A stretch of 21,467 nucleotides of DNA from 38-11 sp964539975 (GTDB lineage Bacteria > Bacillota > Clostridia > Tissierellales > Dethiosulfatibacteraceae), in NCBI GenBank assembly GCA_964539975.1, contig CAZIKK010000029.1, positions 1 to 21,467 on the forward strand, given 5' to 3'. This document shows positions 13,922 through 20,721 of the stretch, one piece after another. The position numbers were made by a program, and so were the translations under genes. The notes beneath the pieces are model-generated. The model was not told where the DNA came from. It saw only the letters and a list, made by a program, of their open reading frames with translations, and ran no database searches. Position 1 is the stretch's first letter, and each line of letters opens with the position of its first letter.

Positions 13922-14986
13922 TTAAATCCTCGCCCATCCAGACTCCATAATAGGCGGACCGTTTTCACTGAGATTGATTTTAGCTGTCCACAGGTAGGTT
14001 TTTGGCCACTGGCGGAAGATCTTGGTGAAGCTAAACAAGAACCTTAGAAAATGAGTCTCTGGGCGTGGCTCCCATCCACCACTAGGGTTTAGGGTTACTT
14101 CAACCTCTTCTCCATTGCGATTAACCTTATAAACACCTCTCACTACTCCTGATGACTCATCCGAACCAAGGACAAACTCACCACTAAAGGACATGTGATC
14201 CGCAATGTGGGTTAATTCCGGGAAGGGTGGGTCAAACTCTGCTGTAAAACTATGGCTTTTACGGCTTGTACTAATGCGGGCAAAGGCTAGGCAGCTCTGA
14301 TGCTCTATAAGCTCATAAAAAGTGTCATTCGGACCGTAAAGCTTGTTTCCTACTCCTGACAATAACTCAAGAGCGTGTGATGACTGTGCTGGACACCAAT
14401 CTACCAAAAATGTATCATCACTGTAGCGCATGTAGTACACACGAGAGCCATTCAGTGGAAATGGGAAAGTATCTGCTTTGTGGTTTCGACTGTTAATGCT
14501 GATGGTGACATCTGTGTTGGTCCTGCGAACAAAATCAAACTTAAACATCAGATAGATCGGCAAATATGAGGGATTAGACGAGGAACTTCCCACAGGCGCC
14601 AATAGGGAAAACGGTCTGCGTGGTTTATGGCTTTTTTCCACGATCTCAACTTCCACTTTGCGACCAAGTTTATCCTCAAAAGCGAAAGCCACATCAATAC
14701 CGCTTTTGGTGACATTAAATCGTGCATTGGCCAAGGGAATTATAATCGTATCAGCCAATCCCTTTGCTGCCACGTCTAGTCTTTCCTCTATTGTCAAATC
14801 AGGTTGCTGGTACACATCGATATAGCCGTCCTTGCGCCAGGCTATAATTCTTAAGCCTGTTCCATAGGAAGCATCATCAAACCACTGTGGCTCAAAGCCG
14901 ATGTAAATTTCGTCCGGATCTTTTTCAAAATTGATGAGGAGCAACCGCTCCATGGGACTAATGTTCAGTGTAAAAGGTGAATACAT
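13922..14986 (-). CDS. Hypothetical protein, beta-rich, family not recognised
   Basis: A 354-residue protein I do not recognise. It has no signal peptide or membrane helix and many alternating polar/hydrophobic strands (IYLMFKFDFVRR, DVTISINSRNHK, SFTAEFDPPFPELTHIADHM, SGVVRGVYKVNRNGEEVEVTL, split here for length). The pattern suggests a large beta-barrel or two-domain lipocalin-like fold, as in some small-molecule-binding proteins; this is only an impression. It opens with MYSPFTLNISPMERLL. The start is secure: AGGAGG sits 7 nt before the ATG. It begins 30 nt downstream of the broken gene at 15017-15515 on the same strand and may share its transcript. The coding character looks real and not degraded. 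Confidence 0.7.
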   Translation of the reverse strand: MYSPFTLNISPMERLLLINFEKDPDEIYIGFEPQWFDDASYGTGLRIIAWRKDGYIDVYQQPDLTIEERLDVAAKGLADTIIIPLANARFNVTKSGIDVAFAFEDKLGRKVEVEIVEKSHKPRRPFSLLAPVGSSSSNPSYLPIYLMFKFDFVRRTNTDVTISINSRNHKADTFPFPLNGSRVYYMRYSDDTFLVDWCPAQSSHALELLSGVGNKLYGPNDTFYELIEHQSCLAFARISTSRKSHSFTAEFDPPFPELTHIADHMSFSGEFVLGSDESSGVVRGVYKVNRNGEEVEVTLNPSGGWEPRPETHFLRFLFSFTKIFRQWPKTYLWTAKINLSENGPPIMESGWARI

Positions 14987-15016
14987 ATGTAAACCTCCTG
15001 TTGTATTGTTGTATTA

Positions 15017-15515
15017 TTAAAATAAAACCCTGTTATGTCCTTTTAAAAGCTCAACAACGTAATTATTGGAGTTGTTGTGATTAAAATATATTTTTGCGTA
15101 TAAATCATCTATTCTATCCAAAGGCGATAAAAGATGATATCCGCTCTTAACTAAACAATCACCCTTTTCCGTTTTGAAGGAACATTCAACTTGCGCTGTT
15201 ATATAGCTCCCAATCCTAACCCAATGCGTAGGAATTATGCTTATTACAGACCCATCATAACAAATACCCTCTCTCTTTAACCTTTCAAGATTTCGTTGAT
15301 CGGAATCACCTTTTATTCTAAGTCCACTCCCCATTATCATCCAAATGCAATTCAAAAATAACTGGAAAATGTTTCAATTTCTCACCTATTTGTTTTGATT
15401 CTGCTATCATTTGCTTAACCTCATTATTCAGCGGAAAGCTCACAGTACCCCCCAAACGCCTGTTCTTTAAATCAATCCACAAACCGTGCCAGGATACTCT
15501 TCCTAATTGTACCAC
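15017..15515 (-). pseudogene. Small gene split by one extra G
   Basis: Two overlapping minus-strand frames look like one gene: 15515-15318 (VSWHGLWIDLKNRRLGGTVS through FELHLDDNGEW) and then a second frame to 15017 (GLRIKGDSDQRNLERLKREG through LLKGHNRVLF). Removing one G of the G4 run (15329-15332 on the plus strand as CCCC) gives a continuous DDNGSGLRIKGDSDQ and a ~165-residue protein. The 5' start (GTG 15515) has no clear ribosome site, so the true start is uncertain. Family not recognised; no membrane helix. It is either a real frameshift mutation or a sequencing error. No catalytic motif is visible. Confidence 0.55.
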
Positions 15516-15557
15516 ACAGACGCTTATTATTTTATGTTTTGTCCGGATATTTTGTGC

Positions 15558-15586
15558 TATACAAGCTCACATTCATATTTTATAAT
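15558..15586 (+). promoter_or_regulatory. Promoter of the GNAT gene
   Basis: TATACA (15558-15563), a 17-nt spacer and a consensus TATAAT (15581-15586) lie 28 nt before the start codon of the acetyltransferase gene, which gives a short leader. Confidence 0.6.
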
Positions 15587-15613
15587 TAGAGAAGCAAATA
15601 GCGAGGTGATATG

Positions 15614-16114
15614 ATGTGTTATAATTTCAGAAAAATACAGGAAAACGATATAGAAAGCGTCTGGGCTTTATTTCAAGGAATTAAAGCAGAAAAGATAGAC
15701 ATGTCTTTTTCGGAAATCACGGAAAAAGAGGAAATTCTGGCTCTTGTGGGCAACCCCTCCGAACTGACGTATGTGGCTGTATTGGAAGAAGATCCTCATA
15801 AAGTGCTTTGTCTTATCAAAGGGCGAAGAGAGATGACTGATGAAAAAAGACATGCGGTCTTTCTATCCGCAGCCACCCACCCTCATGCCCGAGGTGGTGG
15901 CCTTGTAGCAAAGCTGACGGAATTCGCTTTGAAAGAGATGAAAGCCGAAGGCGTCATGATTGCCAGGATATACGTATACAGCAACAACCTTGCTTCCGTA
16001 AACGCCGTAAAGAAACTGGATTTCATCCATGCAGGTACTGTACTAAAGCATCATAAAGATATGTCAACCGGTGAGTATGTTGATGATTTGATTTTCCATA
16101 AAGTGTTGGATTGA
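15614..16114 (+). CDS. GNAT-family N-acetyltransferase
   Basis: A 166-residue single-domain acetyltransferase. It opens with the typical FRKIQENDIESVWALF. Motif A is variant, HPHARGGGLVAKLTEFAL, with an extra Gly in the acetyl-CoA pyrophosphate loop. The closing segment NNLASVNAVKKLDFIHAGT is classic for the fold. ATG 15614 is preferred over ATG 15611 because GAGG (15603-15606) is then 7 nt away. It is monocistronic with its own promoter and a hairpin terminator downstream. The acceptor is unknown. Confidence 0.9.
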   Translation: MCYNFRKIQENDIESVWALFQGIKAEKIDMSFSEITEKEEILALVGNPSELTYVAVLEEDPHKVLCLIKGRREMTDEKRHAVFLSAATHPHARGGGLVAKLTEFALKEMKAEGVMIARIYVYSNNLASVNAVKKLDFIHAGTVLKHHKDMSTGEYVDDLIFHKVLD

Positions 16115-16293
16115 ACAGAGACTCTTGCTGCAAACCATATCCAAACATATCTATCCCTAATAAACAATACTTTCTAAAGATGACTGATTATTTTCTCATC
16201 CAAAATCATACAGAAAACGCCAAAAAGACATGGCGAAATCTGAGCCGCATCGGCTTCATCAAGATCAATCACGTGAACTTTAAAGAGAAATAT

Positions 16294-16318
16294 ACCTTGA
16301 TCTTTTCAAGGTTTTTCT
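16294..16318 (+). terminator. Rho-independent terminator
   Basis: ACCTTGA (16294-16300) pairs with TCAAGGT (16306-16312) around a 5-nt loop, followed by TTTTTCT. It lies 180 nt past the GNAT stop and 50 nt before the PadR promoter, so it should insulate the two units. The stretch 16115-16293 holds no convincing gene. Confidence 0.65.
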
Positions 16319-16365
16319 GTAACTCCGCTCTAAAACTTGGATATTCAGTACTAGAGTCAAATTTC

Positions 16366-16394
16366 TTGTTACAAATTGACTTTTATGGTATAAT
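16366..16394 (+). promoter_or_regulatory. Promoter of the padR-fetA-fetB operon
   Basis: TTGTTA (16366-16371), 17 nt and TATAAT (16389-16394) make a near-consensus vegetative promoter. Palindromic operator candidates begin 1 nt after the -10 box. Confidence 0.65.
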
Positions 16395-16395
16395 A

Positions 16396-16425
16396 ATATC
16401 AACCTTTGATATCGTATGTCGACAT
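16396..16425 (+). promoter_or_regulatory. Candidate PadR operator, two palindromes over the start site
   Basis: ATATCAA-CCT-TTGATAT (16396-16412) is a perfect 7-bp inverted repeat, and ATGTCGACAT (16416-16425) is a perfect 10-bp palindrome just after it. Both cover the expected transcription start of the operon, whose first gene is a PadR-type repressor, so negative autoregulation is likely. The second contains the ATGT/ACAT half-sites seen in PadR operators, but spaced by 2 instead of the usual 8. Confidence 0.5.
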
Positions 16426-16465
16426 CGAAATCTATAGTCAAGGTTGTATCGTAGAGGTGACTAAA

Positions 16466-16774
16466 ATGCAAGGCCAAATCTTAAGAAAATTTTTCTTGGG
16501 TTTCATACAAATTCATATCCTTCACCATGCAAAAAAGAACCCCTTCTATGGTGCATGGATGATAGAAGAACTTAAAGAGCATGGATATGATATGAGTCCC
16601 GGAACCTTATATCCGTTACTACACAGCATGGAATCTAAAGGACTATTAAAAAAAGAGGAAAAAACCATAGCCGGTAAGATAAGAAAATACTATCAAATAA
16701 CCACATTAGGGAATGAAGTCTTAGAAGAAGCCCGCAGGAAAGCTTATGAATTGTTTAAAGAAATCAAAGACTGA
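16466..16774 (+). CDS. PadR-family transcriptional regulator
   Basis: A 102-residue winged-helix repressor of the short PadR type. The DNA-binding core is NPFYGAWMIEELKEHGY, then the recognition-helix region MSPGTLYPLLHSMESKGLLK and the wing with GKIRKYYQITTLG. Start ATG 16466 is set by AGAGGTGA (16453-16460); an in-frame TTG at 16406 lies in the operator and is rejected. It is first in a unit with the FetA-FetB exporter, 20 nt upstream of fetA, so it probably controls the exporter in response to a metal or toxic ligand. The ligand is unknown. Confidence 0.92.
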   Translation: MQGQILRKFFLGFIQIHILHHAKKNPFYGAWMIEELKEHGYDMSPGTLYPLLHSMESKGLLKKEEKTIAGKIRKYYQITTLGNEVLEEARRKAYELFKEIKD

Positions 16775-16794
16775 GCTAGAAGGGAGAATTTCGT

Positions 16795-17433
16795 ATGTTT
16801 TTATTTAAAGATGTACAATATAAACACATTTTGAATATTAAAAACCTAACGATAAAAAAACAAAAGGTAACTTGCTTAATAGGTCAAAGTGGCAGTGGAA
16901 AAACGACACTACTCCGCCTTTTAAACAAGTTAATTAGTTATGATAATGGAGAGATTCTTTACAACAATCAGCCCCTTCGTGACATAAACTCAGTAGAGTT
17001 AAGGAGAAATATCGTTATGCTTCCACAAGCCCCTGCTATTTTTAGCGGGAGCATTAAGGATAATTTACTAATAGGATTGAAGTTTTCTGAACGACCACTT
17101 GCCTCTGATAAGCAACTGTATGAAGTATTACAATTAGTCAAGCTAAACAAAGCGTTAAATCAAGATGCTGAAGAGTTGTCTGGTGGGGAAAAACAAAGAG
17201 TGGCTCTTGGTAGAGTAATTCTTATGAAGCCAGAAGTACTGCTACTTGACGAACCTTCCTCCGCCCTCGATGAAGAGACTGAATTTATGATTATTAAGGC
17301 ACTGGTAAATTATACGAAGGAAAATAATAAAACCCTTATTATGGTCACCCATTCTAAAAAAGTAGCCAGTCAATTCTCTGATGAAGTTGTTGAGATAAAA
17401 GAAGGTAAGATAATCAATGAAAAGGGAGTATAA
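16795..17433 (+). CDS. FetA-type ABC ATPase (iron/metal export)
   Basis: A 212-residue ATPase of the FetA/YbbL type: Walker A GQSGSGKTT (30-38), Q-loop Gln78, signature LSGGEKQ (128-134), Walker B VLLLDEP (148-154), SALD and H-loop His186. It is short, without a C-terminal extension, like the family. In E. coli FetAB is linked to iron export and peroxide resistance. The ATG follows GAAGGGAG. Its stop is 3 nt before the FetB start, consistent with a two-subunit exporter. Substrate by homology only. Confidence 0.9.
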   Translation: MFLFKDVQYKHILNIKNLTIKKQKVTCLIGQSGSGKTTLLRLLNKLISYDNGEILYNNQPLRDINSVELRRNIVMLPQAPAIFSGSIKDNLLIGLKFSERPLASDKQLYEVLQLVKLNKALNQDAEELSGGEKQRVALGRVILMKPEVLLLDEPSSALDEETEFMIIKALVNYTKENNKTLIMVTHSKKVASQFSDEVVEIKEGKIINEKGV

Positions 17434-17436
17434 ACT

Positions 17437-18222
17437 ATGGATGGCGTAATCGAACTTCAATTATGGCAGATGGCAGCAGCATACATTTTTGTTGTTATTT
17501 TGTTGCTTATTGTCCGGACAAGAGGAATCTCTAGGGAAAAAGAAATACTTGTTTCTTCCATAAGAATGACCGTTCAACTTGTATTAGTAGGCTATATACT
17601 TGTTTATTTATTTAATCATATCCATCCTATAAATACAATTATTGTAATCGTCGTCATGGAGGGATTTGCTATCCATAATATTTACAAGAGAACAAAGACA
17701 AAGCTTTCGAAAGCCTTAAAAAAGATAATTGCTATCTCCATGATAATTGGCACTTTGTCAAGCCTTGTATACTTTTTGCTTGTCGTAATTAATCTATCTC
17801 CCTGGTACGATCCTAGATACTTTATTCCGATTGCAGGAATGCTTATAGGTAATTCCATGACAGGTATTTCACTTGGGGTAACAAGACTTGTAGATGGCAT
17901 GCATTCTGAGAAGCACCTTGTCGAGTCAGCGTTGATGCTTGGTTCAACTCCTAAGATGGCTGCCAAACAGATTGTGGATAATGCTTTTGATTCCGCAATC
18001 CTCCCCACAATTAACTCCATGGTAGGGATGGGTATCGTGTTTTTACCTGGGATGATGACTGGGCAAATTTTATCCGGAATATCCCCTGTTACTGCCATTG
18101 AATATCAGATAGCAATTATGCTTGGTATCCTTGGCAGTGTTGCCCTCACTGTCATATTTTTTGTACAGCTAGGCTATCAAACTTTCTTCAATAATGAAGA
18201 CCAACTGGTCATAAACGACTAG
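17437..18222 (+). CDS. FetB-type (UPF0014) iron-export permease, intact
   Basis: A complete 261-residue permease with about seven hydrophobic segments. Characteristic blocks include SSIRMTVQLVLVGYILVYLF, GMLIGNSMTGISLGVTRLVD, LMLGSTPKMAAKQIVDNAFD and the C-terminal GIVFLPGMMTGQILSGISPV that the decayed copy at the window start lacks. Ribosome site AAAAGGGAG lies inside the end of fetA. Together with FetA it forms the predicted metal exporter under PadR control. The presence of a decayed relative 17 kb away suggests an ancestral duplication or an acquired second locus. Confidence 0.93.
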   Translation: MDGVIELQLWQMAAAYIFVVILLLIVRTRGISREKEILVSSIRMTVQLVLVGYILVYLFNHIHPINTIIVIVVMEGFAIHNIYKRTKTKLSKALKKIIAISMIIGTLSSLVYFLLVVINLSPWYDPRYFIPIAGMLIGNSMTGISLGVTRLVDGMHSEKHLVESALMLGSTPKMAAKQIVDNAFDSAILPTINSMVGMGIVFLPGMMTGQILSGISPVTAIEYQIAIMLGILGSVALTVIFFVQLGYQTFFNNEDQLVIND

Positions 18223-18290
18223 TATATGAGTACTCACTAGAAAAAGGCTATCACTCAATAAAAATAAACGAATGCCGTAGATCCAATTGG

Positions 18291-18668
18291 TTACTGCCTT
18301 TTACGCTTCCAGTTTAGAAAAAACAATGTCCCAACAAGAAATGCTGGTCCCGCAATGATTAGGTTCCACGAAATCACTATGTGCCACAGAATATCTGAGC
18401 GAATCACTCTAAAAATAGTCAGCCCCATATAAAGCATCCCGGCAGTGATGAAGGTTACCGCACCAACCATTTCATGCCTCCAGGCAATGACAAGAAGACT
18501 TGTCAGAATAAATACCGGAATGTTATGCATTATCAAACCAATCAAAATTTCATCCATGCTTCGCCCTGGTTCAATCACATCCAAAGAAAACATTGCAAGA
18601 AACAAGATAAACAGAATAGACAAGATTCTTGGTGACCAATAAATAAATTTCCCTACTTTATTTGGCAT
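18291..18668 (-). CDS. Small four-helix membrane protein
   Basis: A 125-residue protein with four predicted membrane helices at about 14-29, 41-62, 66-85 and 93-117, and a basic C-terminus (WKRKRQ). I recall similar short uncharacterised membrane proteins (DUF7670-like) in Firmicutes and archaea, without a function. The start is taken as ATG at 18668, which shares its A with the TAA stop of rsgA (TAATG), with ribosome site GTGGGAG in the rsgA end; an in-frame GTG lies 9 nt upstream. It is translationally coupled to rsgA. Confidence 0.75.
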   Translation of the reverse strand: MPNKVGKFIYWSPRILSILFILFLAMFSLDVIEPGRSMDEILIGLIMHNIPVFILTSLLVIAWRHEMVGAVTFITAGMLYMGLTIFRVIRSDILWHIVISWNLIIAGPAFLVGTLFFLNWKRKRQ

Positions 18669-19753
18669 TACTCCCACCTCTTCTTATTCTTCTCTTTAAT
18701 AAGCTTCCGTGCATTCTTGATGCCGCCAACTTCTTTGTACATGGCGTTGAGCTTTTCAGTTTCAATCTGCTTAGAATTTAAACTCTCATATTTAGCTTCT
18801 TTTTTCAGTTTAAAATAGTTTGCAAGCCTATCCTTAGTAAGCAAACCATCGCTTATCGCTTTTTGCACTGCACAGTTTGGCTCAGTTGAATGCGTGCAAT
18901 CACTAAATTTACATTTTGTCGATAGTTCGTTGATGTCAGCAAAGGTTTTTGATAAATTGGCGCTTTCAATACCTAATTCTCTCATGCCCGGAGTGTCAAT
19001 AACAACGCCACTGCCAGGAAGGACAATAATCTCTCGCTTGGTAGTTGTATGCCTACCCTTATCATCATTTCTTGTTTCTTTTGTTGCAAGAGCATTTTCG
19101 CCGATTAACTTGTTAATTAGTGTTGATTTCCCGACGCCAGATGAGCCTATAAAAGCAATAGTTTTACCATAACCAAGATAGTTTTTGACACATAAATATC
19201 CCTCGTCATTCATACTTGAAGTAGTAAGGACATCAACTCCACAAGCAACCGTCTCGAGCTCTGCTAATTTTTGTTCGAGATCATTGCATAAATCAGCTTT
19301 AGTAAGTACGATCACTGGAAAGGCACCACTATCCCAGACAATGCCAAGATAGCGTTCCACCCTACGAAGATTAAAATCATTATTAAGAGACATGCAAATA
19401 AAAACCGTATCAATGTTTGCAGCTATAATTTGTTCATCATTGGACGTCCCTGAGGCCTTTCTAATAAAAGCACTTTTTCTTGTCAACACCTTGTGAATAA
19501 TTGCATTCCCACTACTATCCTCATTTCGGTCAAGCATAACAAAATCTCCTACCGCTGGATAATCTGACAAAATCTTCACATCTAAATGCAACCTCCCAGA
19601 AACTTCTGCTGTTATCTGACCATTCTCGGTAACAACCTTGTATCGGCTCTTAAACTGAGAAACCATCCGACCAATATACAACCCTTCATATAAGGTAGAC
19701 TCCGCCAAAAATCTTTGGCTAAGGCCTAAGTTTTTCATATCTATTTTACTCAT
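18668..19753 (-). CDS. rsgA: Ribosome small-subunit-dependent GTPase A, long-form paralogue
   Basis: A 361-residue circularly permuted GTPase that acts in maturation of the 30S ribosomal subunit. It has an N-terminal OB domain (~20-95), G4 TKAD (151-154), G1 GSSGVGKST (203-211), G2 region GRHTTT (233-238), G3 DTPG (253-256) and the zinc motif Cys281, Cys286, His288, Cys294. This longer form with an N-terminal extension (MKNLGLSQRF) is common as a second, non-housekeeping RsgA in Firmicutes. It has a strong ribosome site TAGGAGGA. The methyltransferase gene ends 28 nt upstream, so they are probably cotranscribed. Confidence 0.94.
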   Translation of the reverse strand: MSKIDMKNLGLSQRFLAESTLYEGLYIGRMVSQFKSRYKVVTENGQITAEVSGRLHLDVKILSDYPAVGDFVMLDRNEDSSGNAIIHKVLTRKSAFIRKASGTSNDEQIIAANIDTVFICMSLNNDFNLRRVERYLGIVWDSGAFPVIVLTKADLCNDLEQKLAELETVACGVDVLTTSSMNDEGYLCVKNYLGYGKTIAFIGSSGVGKSTLINKLIGENALATKETRNDDKGRHTTTKREIIVLPGSGVVIDTPGMRELGIESANLSKTFADINELSTKCKFSDCTHSTEPNCAVQKAISDGLLTKDRLANYFKLKKEAKYESLNSKQIETEKLNAMYKEVGGIKNARKLIKEKNKKRWE

Positions 19754-19781
19754 TTTTTGTCCTCCTAAGTTCGGTAGTAAC

Positions 19782-20489
19782 TTATGGGGCAGAGATGTTG
19801 AGGTTCTCAGTTAATTCAACTGGTTTGCAAATATACCAATTAGCCCTAACATCTACTTGAATAACCCATACCTCTGAAAAACAAGTCCTCATTTCCGTCA
19901 GACAATCTTTCATCTCAGTCTCTGCATGTTTAACAAAATGAAAATAGTCCCCACCCTCCAGCCATTCGATGACTGACGTGAAAAATGATCTTTTATTATT
20001 ATAATCATGAATAATTACGTACTCCTTTGCAATTCTGCTCATCTCAGCATACATCCGTTTTCTATCCTCTGCTTCTAAGCCATGTGCCACATAGGATGAT
20101 ATCGCAAGATCGAATCTTTTATCTTCAAATGACAACCCTTCAAGTGCGTTTCCTTGAAGAAATTTTATGTCTTTATTTTCTGGTTTGCGCATGGCAATGT
20201 CCAACATTTTTATGGCAGGATCAATTCCTGTCACATTCATACCCTTTTCCTTTAAAACAGAGCATAAAGCGCCAGTGCCACATCCCACATCAATAATTGT
20301 TTCAAATGAAGATAGATTCATTTCACTTTTAACTTTTTCAACAATCTCGGCATATCGTCTTTTCTGATAGTTATAAAACAGACCATAAACGGGTGCAATC
20401 AGATTGAATAACAAACTACTTTTCTTTTCTCCCAAAATAAACATCCCCTTATTTGAACTTTTCGGTTTTTCGAGTTCCAATCCATTCAC
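19782..20489 (-). CDS. Class I SAM-dependent methyltransferase
   Basis: A 235-residue protein with motif I TIIDVGCGTGALCSVL (64-79), GIDP (88-91) as the acidic adenosine-ribose contact, and FDLAISSYVAHGL near strand 4. The N-terminal FNLIAPVYGLFYNYQKRRY is shared by a small-molecule methyltransferase group related to UbiE. The acceptor is unknown. Start ATG 20489 has only a poor ribosome site (GAGTTGTGA); an internal ATG at residue 16 is immediately preceded by AAGGGG, too close to be ideal. Confidence 0.87.
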   Translation of the reverse strand: MNGLELEKPKSSNKGMFILGEKKSSLLFNLIAPVYGLFYNYQKRRYAEIVEKVKSEMNLSSFETIIDVGCGTGALCSVLKEKGMNVTGIDPAIKMLDIAMRKPENKDIKFLQGNALEGLSFEDKRFDLAISSYVAHGLEAEDRKRMYAEMSRIAKEYVIIHDYNNKRSFFTSVIEWLEGGDYFHFVKHAETEMKDCLTEMRTCFSEVWVIQVDVRANWYICKPVELTENLNISAP

Positions 20490-20556
20490 AACTCTATTTT
20501 CATACCCTTCTGCTTAAGGAACTGAAAGATGGTTTGCAACTTTGTTCGATTGGCAC

Positions 20557-20721
20557 TCAACCTACATCAAGATCTTCTGCATTGATTACTTCTTTCAGTA
20601 TCTTTTCAACACCCTCAATCTTTTCTCTTAGAGCTTCTTTGTTTTTCTCAAAACTATCATGTAAATAGAAACCTAAAGGTTGTCGATGATACAAAATTTG
20701 AAAGTCGTAATTATATTGCAC
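20557..20721 (-). CDS. Short reading frame, 54 residues, possibly a gene remnant
   Basis: From GTG (20721-20719) the minus strand reads VQYNYDFQILYHRQPLGFYL, then HDSFEKNKEALREKIEGVEK and ILKEVINAEDLDVG to a TGA. The second half is an amphipathic, strongly helical Lys/Glu pattern like the C-terminal coiled coil of MerR- or PadR-type regulators. It overlaps the end of the DUF2089-type gene by 11 nt and lacks a ribosome site, so it may be the tail of a truncated gene instead of a working start. It explains most of the stretch between the regulator and the methyltransferase. Confidence 0.35.
   Translation of the reverse strand: MQYNYDFQILYHRQPLGFYLHDSFEKNKEALREKIEGVEKILKEVINAEDLDVG

Noticed and set aside
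16111..16437. Plus-strand reading frame of 108 codons after the GNAT gene
   Set aside because: It contains the hairpin terminator, the padR promoter and the operator, has no ribosome site of its own and no family resemblance; treated as chance.
16406..16465. Longer start (TTG) for the PadR gene
   Set aside because: It lies inside the palindromic operator, and AGAGGTGA precedes the ATG at 16466, which also gives the normal family length.
17682..18098. Minus-strand frame of 138 codons opposite fetB
   Set aside because: It is antisense to an intact, clearly recognised permease gene and has no ribosome site.
18195..18240. CTAGT...ACTAG inverted repeat after fetB as a terminator
   Set aside because: The stem is only 5 bp with a 12-nt loop and no T run follows; too weak to list.
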